From: JAGXIT01 sp964393815
Lineage (GTDB): Bacteria > Patescibacteriota > Saccharimonadia > Saccharimonadales > UBA4665
DNA length: 11,575 bases
Assembly: GCA_964393815.1 (NCBI GenBank)
Contig: CAYMUP010000031.1
Span: 1 to 11,575, forward strand
Reading direction: 5' to 3'
The notes under the pieces are model-generated. The model was not told the DNA's origin, made no database searches, and saw nothing but the letters and a program-made list of their open reading frames with translations. How positions within the stretch are numbered: position 1 is the first letter of the stretch; the number at the start of each line of letters is the position of its first letter. Shown here piece by piece: positions 7,298-11,575 of the stretch. A program made the position numbers and the translations under genes.

Positions 7298-8578
7298 CTA
7301 CTTTACGGCGTAGGTTTTGAGGAGCTCGATGGTTTTTTCAGTTAGGATGCGACTGGCGATGTCGCGACGGTTTTCTGGCTTGTCGAGCTCGGCCTGCATC
7401 TGTGCGTCACTATACTGTTGCTTCAGCTGGGCGATTCGTTGGTCGAGCTCCTCTTCGGTCACATCAAGCCCCTCGGCTTGAGCAACTTCGCCGAGTACGA
7501 GCCCCGATTTGACACGAATCTCAGCTTGCTCGGTATGCTCAGCGCGGTGCTCTTCCTCTGTTTTTCCCTCGGCATCTAGGTGTTCTTGCCAAGTCTGACC
7601 GCGGTAAAGTAGGTTGCGCTTTTCTTCGGCCAACATACGCTCGACTTCTTCCTCGACGAGCACTTTTGGCACCTCAAGTTTCGATTTCTCTGCAAGTACG
7701 CCCAAGATATCGTTTTCTAGCTTGCGCTCGGCTTGGTTGGCCTTCTCTGCGCCCAGCTGAGCCTTGATATCGGTTTTGAGATCCGCAACTGTTTTTGGCC
7801 CCAGTTTCGCTGCAAACTCGTCATCTACCTCTGGAAGTTTCACTTCGTTTACCCTTTTGGCTTGGACGGTGAAGCTGACTTTTTTGCTCTGCAGGTCTTT
7901 AGCACCGTAGTCTTTCGGGAAGGTAACAACAAAAGTTTTTTCACCTCCTGCCTTCATGCCGATCAGCTCAGGTTCAAAGCCAGGAATGAAAGTGTTGCTG
8001 CCGAGCACGATTGGATAATCTTTGCCCGCTGCGCCCTCGATAGGATCTTTTGTCTTGGCGTCTAGTCCCGTAAAGTCCATGACAAGCTCATCACCGTCTT
8101 TGGCAGCGCGCTCAACTTCGTGTCTTTCGGCGCTTCGGGCGCGCAAGTCCTCAATAACAACATCGACTTCTTTGTCGGTGACTGCCTCGTTTGCCCTTGC
8201 GAAGCTAAATTTTTTGTAGTCAGCGAGCTTGACCTCACCGAGCACTTCGACGGTTGCTGTGAACTCGAGTGTCGTAAAGGGCACAAATTTTGTCACATTG
8301 ACACTTGGCGGAGCAACTACACGCAGTCGCTCTTCAACGAGAGCCTGCATGTACAGCTGGCTCACCGCAGCATCGAGAAAACGACTCTGTAGCACACTCT
8401 GGTCGACATTTTTTTCGACGAGTGCGTCAGGCGCATGGCCTTTGCGGAAGCCCGCCATTTTGACATCTTTTGCGAGTTCTTTTAGAACACTTGCTTTCAC
8501 TGGGGTGAGATCGGCAGGCTCAGTTACGATAGTTAGTTCGACATTAGTTGGGGTAAGTTGTTTGATGGTAGTTTGCAT
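7298..8578 (-). CDS. tig: Trigger factor, ribosome-associated chaperone and peptidyl-prolyl isomerase
   Basis: Trigger factor binds the ribosomal tunnel exit and shields nascent chains. At 426 residues the protein is close to the usual length (about 430) and complete. The N-terminal domain carries the ribosome-docking signature GFRKGHAP at 43-50. The FKBP-type isomerase domain runs from about 155 to 245 (DELVMDFTGLDA, FIPGFEPELIGMKAGGEKTF). The rest is the charged helical C-terminal chaperone domain. The start at 8578 gives the normal N-terminus (MQTTIKQLTPTNVELTI). No Shine-Dalgarno sequence is visible before it. The gene follows the membrane-protein stop by 19 bases in the same direction, yet appears to have its own promoter. 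In many bacteria tig precedes clpP, which is not seen here: the next gene is the RHS gene. Confidence 0.97.
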   Translation of the reverse strand: MQTTIKQLTPTNVELTIVTEPADLTPVKASVLKELAKDVKMAGFRKGHAPDALVEKNVDQSVLQSRFLDAAVSQLYMQALVEERLRVVAPPSVNVTKFVPFTTLEFTATVEVLGEVKLADYKKFSFARANEAVTDKEVDVVIEDLRARSAERHEVERAAKDGDELVMDFTGLDAKTKDPIEGAAGKDYPIVLGSNTFIPGFEPELIGMKAGGEKTFVVTFPKDYGAKDLQSKKVSFTVQAKRVNEVKLPEVDDEFAAKLGPKTVADLKTDIKAQLGAEKANQAERKLENDILGVLAEKSKLEVPKVLVEEEVERMLAEEKRNLLYRGQTWQEHLDAEGKTEEEHRAEHTEQAEIRVKSGLVLGEVAQAEGLDVTEEELDQRIAQLKQQYSDAQMQAELDKPENRRDIASRILTEKTIELLKTYAVK

Positions 8579-8586
8579 AGAGGACT

Positions 8587-8616
8587 ATTGTAACAGGTTA
8601 AATCAGTAGTTGCCAG
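8587..8616 (-). promoter_or_regulatory. Candidate tig promoter giving a leaderless or near-leaderless mRNA
   Basis: TACAAT (8587-8592) is a 5/6 match to a -10 box and ends eight bases before the tig ATG. CTGGCA (8611-8616) is a 4/6 -35 match at 18-base spacing. A transcript from this promoter would begin at or next to the start codon, which would explain why no ribosome binding site is seen. The -35 lies inside the end of the upstream gene. Short AT-rich hexamers occur by chance, so confidence is moderate. Confidence 0.4.
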
Positions 8617-9059
8617 AGGACGACGCCTCCAACCACGAACCAAAACACTTCAACCCACCACAGATTTGGCCCAGTCGACCACTGCACCCAAGCATGAAAT
8701 CGCTCCCACCAATACTCGTCGCTTGGTTCTTCGCCCCGCCTACACACTTGCACCATTTTACGTATCCACATCAGGTCGGGACTGGTCGCCAGAAACGCAC
8801 AGATGCATCCAGCCACCCACTGACGTGGACGAGCCAACACAATGACTAGCACTAAACCCAGACAGAGTAGCGCGTCAATAATGAGCTGTGGCACAAACTG
8901 CGAAGCTCGAAGCCGTGTTTGCTCGTCGCCCGGAAGGTCATAATGTGGAACTACGTCTTGCGCAAAATGAGAAATAAATGCGAGCGAAAGTGCGAATGAT
9001 GGCTCCGCTACGACAAGACCCGTTATTGCCCCGGTAAGAGCATGGTTTATCGCTCGCAC
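8598..9059 (-). CDS. Small integral membrane protein with conserved-looking His/Asp residues, function unknown
   Basis: A 153-residue protein that starts with GTG, twelve bases after hisS. AAGGAG lies eight bases before the GTG. Four hydrophobic segments are visible at about 10-30, 56-76, 80-98 and 131-153. The first contains NHALTGAITG, followed by SHFAQDVVPHYD. H6, H31, D35, H39 and D41, with D95 in TSPDLMW and H122, could form a metal site near the membrane. This pattern recalls small membrane proteins loosely annotated as metal-dependent hydrolases (DUF457/YdjM-like), but key motifs of that family are not clear here, so I do not assign it. The overlap of its ribosome binding site with the hisS stop indicates translational coupling. 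A functional link to HisRS is not implied. Confidence 0.85.
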   Translation of the reverse strand: MRAINHALTGAITGLVVAEPSFALSLAFISHFAQDVVPHYDLPGDEQTRLRASQFVPQLIIDALLCLGLVLVIVLARPRQWVAGCICAFLATSPDLMWIRKMVQVCRRGEEPSDEYWWERFHAWVQWSTGPNLWWVEVFWFVVGGVVLWQLLI

Positions 9060-9067
9060 GCTGTCTA

Positions 9068-9073
9068 CTCCTT
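9068..9073 (-). promoter_or_regulatory. Ribosome binding site overlapping the hisS stop codon
   Basis: AAGGAG overlaps the hisS stop TAA (9072-9074) by two bases and stands eight bases before the GTG at 9059. It fixes the GTG start and suggests that terminating hisS ribosomes re-initiate on the membrane-protein gene. Confidence 0.75.
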
Positions 9074-10397
9074 ACTTTCCTGTTGCAGCAGAACGGCGAC
9101 GGTCCTTCACTATGGAAACAATCCGTTCTAAACCATGTTCTTCGCTATCACCGGTCACGAGGTTTTTAAGATTGTACCTACCACTTCCTAGTTCTTGATC
9201 CCCGACCACAATCAGCCAGCTGATGTTTTTCTTCACCGCCGTTTTAATCTGTTTGTCTATGCGCCGATTTGTTGCGTCTACTGCCACACGCAGGCCCTCG
9301 TCTCTAAGTTGTTTGAGCAAAGGCTGTACCGCAGAGTAGGTATTTTCGCCGACAAGAGTGAGATAAATATCTGTCTCTGAGGTTAGTTCGGGTAACAGGC
9401 CATGCGACTCGAGGAAGTTTTGCAGAGTCACATCACCCATGCCAAAGCCCACGGTAGGCACCGGCTCAACGCCAAACATTCCAACGAGCCCGTCGTAGCG
9501 GCCACCGCCAAACATGCTACGATTGTTTTCTGGATCGGTGTCTGACACCTCAAAAACAATGTCAGTATAGTAGTCAAAGCCACGCATAAGTGTTATGTCA
9601 TACACATAATTGGTGACATGCGACTGCTCTAGCAGACCCATGAGCCGCTGGAGTTCGCCAACCGATGGATGCGTCACAACCTCTGGGGGCAGTTCGCTTA
9701 GGCGTTTTACCCGCAAAATAGCACGCAACTTCTCTACCGCACCGTTCTCTCGTTGTGAAGGAGTAAAGATGGCGTTCACTTGGGCTTCAAATGCTTCGGG
9801 CGTCATCTTTTTCATGCGATCAATAAGGCGAATGAGCATCGTGCGTTGCGTCTCACCCAGTCCAAAATATTCGCCAAAAAGCCAGTTTGTTAGCTCTCGA
9901 CTGCCCAGCTGAATAACGTACATATCAGGGCTCGCGCCGTAGCTTTTCATGAGTCGGTCGGCCAGCACAATAATCTCATGTTCAGCCTCAACGCCCTCGA
10001 CGCCAAAAATATCGACATTGAGCTGCCAAAACTGACGTAGTCGCCCGCGCTGCATGCGCTCATAGCGCCACACTTCAGGTATGCTGTACCACCTGAGTGG
10101 ATATGCAAGCTCTTGGCGTCTGCCGGCCACCATCCGACTCACCGATGGAGTCATCTCTGTACGGATGGTGACGCTGCGGTCCCCTCGGTCAGTAAATGTG
10201 TAGGTTTGTTCGTCGATAATTTCTTGGTTACCCTTGGCCAGAAACAAATCAGTTGGCTCTAAAATGGGCGCATCGTATTCCTCGTAGCCATACGCTTCGC
10301 AGGTCTCGCGCATTTTGCCAAAAAGATATTTTTGCAGGCGTTTATCTTCGGGGTAAAAATCCCGCGCGCCCTTATATGGTTGTGTGCTCAGTGTCAT
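9072..10397 (-). CDS. hisS: Histidyl-tRNA synthetase, class II
   Basis: HisRS charges tRNA-His with histidine in the cytoplasm. From the ATG at 10397 the protein has 441 residues, normal for the family. Class II motifs are present: GARDFYPED at 10-18; TIRTEMTPSVSR at 77-88; motif 2 as VWRYERMQRGRLRQFWQ at 109-125; the histidine-specific motif MRGFDYYTDIVFE at 271-283 with the catalytic-type arginine R272; and FGGGRYDGLVGMFGVEPV followed by GFGMGD for motif 3 at 296-322. The anticodon-binding domain spans about 344-435. The frame stays open upstream to a TTG at 10496, but that extension would read through the terminator. GGAGAG four bases before 10397 and the normal MTLSTQPYKGARDFYPED start support the shorter form. 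Motif 2 has RMQRG where E. coli has RPQKG. Confidence 0.97.
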   Translation of the reverse strand: MTLSTQPYKGARDFYPEDKRLQKYLFGKMRETCEAYGYEEYDAPILEPTDLFLAKGNQEIIDEQTYTFTDRGDRSVTIRTEMTPSVSRMVAGRRQELAYPLRWYSIPEVWRYERMQRGRLRQFWQLNVDIFGVEGVEAEHEIIVLADRLMKSYGASPDMYVIQLGSRELTNWLFGEYFGLGETQRTMLIRLIDRMKKMTPEAFEAQVNAIFTPSQRENGAVEKLRAILRVKRLSELPPEVVTHPSVGELQRLMGLLEQSHVTNYVYDITLMRGFDYYTDIVFEVSDTDPENNRSMFGGGRYDGLVGMFGVEPVPTVGFGMGDVTLQNFLESHGLLPELTSETDIYLTLVGENTYSAVQPLLKQLRDEGLRVAVDATNRRIDKQIKTAVKKNISWLIVVGDQELGSGRYNLKNLVTGDSEEHGLERIVSIVKDRRRSAATGK

Positions 10398-10401
10398 ATT
10401 A

Positions 10402-10437
10402 CTCTCCAGTATACAGAGTTGCTTATTTATCCGTAAA
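10402..10437 (-). promoter_or_regulatory. hisS ribosome binding site, with an overlapping possible proximal promoter
   Basis: GGAGAG (10402-10407) stands four bases before the hisS ATG and decides the start. Just upstream, TATACT (10408-10413) with TTTACG (10432-10437) at 18-base spacing could be a second promoter placed after the terminator. If it is used, the transcript would start almost at the ATG and lose the ribosome binding site. This is the main alternative to the attenuation reading of the upstream leader. Confidence 0.55.
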
Positions 10438-10439
10438 TA

Positions 10440-10472
10440 TATAAAAACGCCGGAGGGTTTCCGACGTTTTTT
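10440..10472 (-). terminator. Intrinsic terminator in the hisS leader (candidate attenuator)
   Basis: On the minus strand the arms AAAAACGTCGGA and TCCGGCGTTTTT pair over 12 bases with one G-U pair and a five-base loop, followed by TTTTTATATATTT. The corresponding plus-strand RNA has a C-A mismatch at that pair, so the hairpin is built for minus-strand transcription. It lies 120 bases after the SPFH stop and 43 bases before the hisS ATG, downstream of the TTGACA promoter. It may therefore act on hisS leader transcripts as well as on SPFH read-through. Confidence 0.85.
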
Positions 10473-10518
10473 GGAGACGATTTTTAGGGTCAACAAAACT
10501 TACGCGGAAACCTCCGGC
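10449..10518 (-). promoter_or_regulatory. Candidate antiterminator pairing in the hisS leader
   Basis: GCCGGAGGTTTCCG (10505-10518) is complementary to CGGAAACCCTCCGGC (10449-10463) over 14 pairs with a single bulged C. The second segment is the core of the terminator hairpin, so the two structures exclude each other. The upstream segment also overlaps the last codons of the 17-codon ORF. A ribosome finishing that ORF would therefore cover it and free the terminator to form. Confidence 0.6.
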
Positions 10519-10553
10519 AACATATGGGTTTTGTGCGTAAGATTAATAATCAT
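10500..10553 (-). CDS. Candidate histidine leader peptide upstream of hisS
   Basis: ATG at 10553 opens a 17-codon ORF reading MIINLTHKTHMLPEVSA, stop TAA at 10500-10502. His codons CAC and CAT are at codons 7 and 10. The last codons, from Leu12 to Ala17, overlap the segment that can pair with the terminator. The ATG stands five to seven bases after the -10 box, so translation would be leaderless; no Shine-Dalgarno sequence lies within the expected transcript. Two histidines in seventeen is a modest enrichment compared with classical his leaders (seven in E. coli). The position and pairing geometry carry more weight than the count. It could be a chance ORF. Confidence 0.45.
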   Translation of the reverse strand: MIINLTHKTHMLPEVSA

Positions 10554-10558
10554 TATTT

Positions 10559-10588
10559 ATGATATACTCTTCTTTACGATTTTGTCAA
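10559..10588 (-). promoter_or_regulatory. Promoter for the hisS leader transcript
   Basis: A perfect TTGACA (10583-10588) lies two bases after the SPFH stop codon. Two overlapping -10 choices follow: TATATC (10561-10566) at 16-base spacing or TATCAT (10559-10564, 5/6) at 18-base spacing. Either puts the transcript start at or next to the ATG of the 17-codon ORF (10553), about 155 bases before hisS and upstream of the terminator. Confidence 0.65.
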
Positions 10589-10590
10589 GC

Positions 10591-11505
10591 TTATGCTTTA
10601 GGTGCGGGTGTTTTGCCAGCCTTGTTGACTTGCTCGGCAGTGATCATCGCGTTACGAATCTGCGACTGCAAGTCTTCCATGCCACCTGGGCTATGAGGAA
10701 TGAGAATAGTGTTGGTGTTGCCACTGCTACCGAGATTTGTGAGTGTGTCGAGGTACTGTGTCATCATGACGAGGTTCATTGCGTCTTGGCTATTTACACC
10801 GCCGACGCCGTCTTTAAAGTTAGCGACTGACTGCTGCAAGCCTTCGATGATAGCTTTACGCTGGTTAGCAATACCCTGCCCCTGCAGCGCCTTGCTTTCG
10901 GCTTCGCCCTCGGCAGCTTTGACCACACGAATCTTGTCGGCCTCTGCCTGCTGGATAGCCGCCTCACGCAGACGCTGAGCAGCGTTAATCTCATTCATGC
11001 TCATCTTGACCTTAGAGTCTGGATCGATATCTGTTACGAGCGCTTTGACAATGCCATACCCAAAGTCATCCATCACCTGATCGAGCTCAGACTTCACCGC
11101 ATTTGCGATGTCATCTTTGGTTTCAAAAAGCTGATCGAGTACCACGTTTGGTACGCGCGCACGCACCGTGTCAAACACATACGACGTGATCTGCTCTTGC
11201 GGGTTTTGTAAGCGGTAAAATGCGTCAATAACTTTAGTTGGCAGCACATAGTACTGCACGCTCACGACCACAAAGACAAAGACGTTATCTTTGGTTTTTG
11301 TCTCGACACGGACGTCCAGCTGCTGCACACGCAAACTCACACGACCTACAATTCGGTCAATGATCGGGATTTTGATGTTAAGTCCAGCCGTAGAGGCTTT
11401 GTTAAACTTACCAAAACGTTCCACAATTGCCACCGTCTGCTGACGCACCGTGTAAAGCCCGGTTAGGATTATTACCAGTAAGACCGCTAAAATCACCCAG
11501 ATCAT
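10591..11505 (-). CDS. SPFH/band-7 (stomatin/prohibitin-like) membrane protein
   Basis: A complete 304-residue SPFH-family protein. The N-terminus has one hydrophobic anchor (about 2-19), then the band-7 domain (about 20-190) with VRQQTVAIVERFGKF, GLNIKIPIIDRI and a long beta segment (VRVETKTKDNVFVFVVVSVQ), and VTDIDPDSKVKMSMNEINAA. An alanine- and glutamate-rich coiled coil (about 172-225, EAAIQQAEADKIRVVKAAEG) leads to a hydrophilic, proline-containing tail ending KTPAPKA. Such proteins form large ring or cage oligomers on membranes and organise or protect membrane protein complexes. Length and layout resemble stomatin or HIR-like members more than HflK/HflC. No NfeD or FtsH partner is in view, though the region upstream is cut by the window. 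The start is supported by AAGGAG eight bases before it. It appears to be transcribed alone. Confidence 0.93.
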   Translation of the reverse strand: MIWVILAVLLVIILTGLYTVRQQTVAIVERFGKFNKASTAGLNIKIPIIDRIVGRVSLRVQQLDVRVETKTKDNVFVFVVVSVQYYVLPTKVIDAFYRLQNPQEQITSYVFDTVRARVPNVVLDQLFETKDDIANAVKSELDQVMDDFGYGIVKALVTDIDPDSKVKMSMNEINAAQRLREAAIQQAEADKIRVVKAAEGEAESKALQGQGIANQRKAIIEGLQQSVANFKDGVGGVNSQDAMNLVMMTQYLDTLTNLGSSGNTNTILIPHSPGGMEDLQSQIRNAMITAEQVNKAGKTPAPKA

Positions 11506-11513
11506 GCGCTAAA

Positions 11514-11545
11514 CTCCTTCGCTTACGTTTCTGCTTATCACTATA
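11514..11545 (-). promoter_or_regulatory. Ribosome binding site and possible -10 box of the SPFH gene
   Basis: AAGGAG (11514-11519) lies eight bases before the ATG at 11505. TATAGT (11540-11545, 5/6) could be its -10 box, giving a leader of about 28 bases. No good -35 is seen at normal spacing; TTACAT stands about 19 bases further upstream. Confidence 0.5.
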
Positions 11546-11575
11546 ACACTCCTCGCGCCAAAAAATGTAACCAAA

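Noticed and set aside
10398..10496. A 33-residue N-terminal extension of HisRS starting at TTG 10496
   Set aside because: It would translate through the terminator hairpin and its T-run, has no ribosome binding site and adds sequence unlike HisRS. The ATG at 10397 has GGAGAG in front of it and gives the normal N-terminus.
10398..10553. T-box riboswitch upstream of hisS
   Set aside because: GGTTTCCGCG loosely resembles the end of a T-box, but the leader (about 155 bases) is short, there is no clear stem I with a specifier loop, and the UGGN segment that pairs with the tRNA end is missing.
1..11575. CRISPR arrays, tRNA or rRNA genes
   Set aside because: No regularly spaced direct repeats were seen, and the only sizeable non-coding gaps (7156-7297 and 10398-10590) show no tRNA cloverleaf or rRNA motifs.

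Overview
All five protein genes lie on the minus strand. Read 5' to 3' they are an SPFH/band-7 membrane protein, histidyl-tRNA synthetase (hisS), a small integral membrane protein, trigger factor (tig), and a very large secreted RHS/YD-repeat protein that runs off the left edge. The gene packing, the form of the HisRS motifs and the Actinobacteria-like RHS core fit a candidate phyla radiation (Patescibacteria) genome, perhaps Saccharibacteria. This is an inference from protein character only. No marker here fixes the taxon, and a different small-genome bacterium is possible.

Right part (10591-11575): a standalone SPFH gene with a canonical AAGGAG ribosome binding site and a -10-like box. Between it and hisS lie about 190 bases that look regulatory. 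They hold a promoter with a perfect TTGACA box, a 17-codon ORF with two histidine codons that starts where a leaderless transcript would start, a segment that can pair with the following hairpin, an intrinsic terminator, and then the hisS ribosome binding site. This is the layout expected of a transcription-attenuation leader controlling HisRS.

Middle part (7298-10397): hisS is followed after 12 bases by a four-helix membrane protein whose ribosome binding site overlaps the hisS stop codon, so the two are probably translated together. Trigger factor follows after 19 bases. It has no visible ribosome binding site, but a -10-like box stands 8 bases before its ATG, which suggests its own leaderless or near-leaderless transcript. 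A perfect 32-base palindrome lies downstream of tig.

Left part (1-7155): one uninterrupted reading frame of 2385 codons without a stop. It has an export signal, a DNRLRE-like N-terminal region, a fibronectin-III-like domain, two PA14 domains, a first YD-repeat block, a lectin-like beta-propeller of at least six blades, a third PA14 domain, a second YD block and the start of the conserved RHS core. The variable C-terminal domain, which would show whether this is a toxin, lies outside the window. All 20 cysteines of the visible mature part fall into ten close pairs, consistent with a disulfide-bonded surface protein. A role in adhesion to, or attack on, a neighbouring or host cell is an inference.
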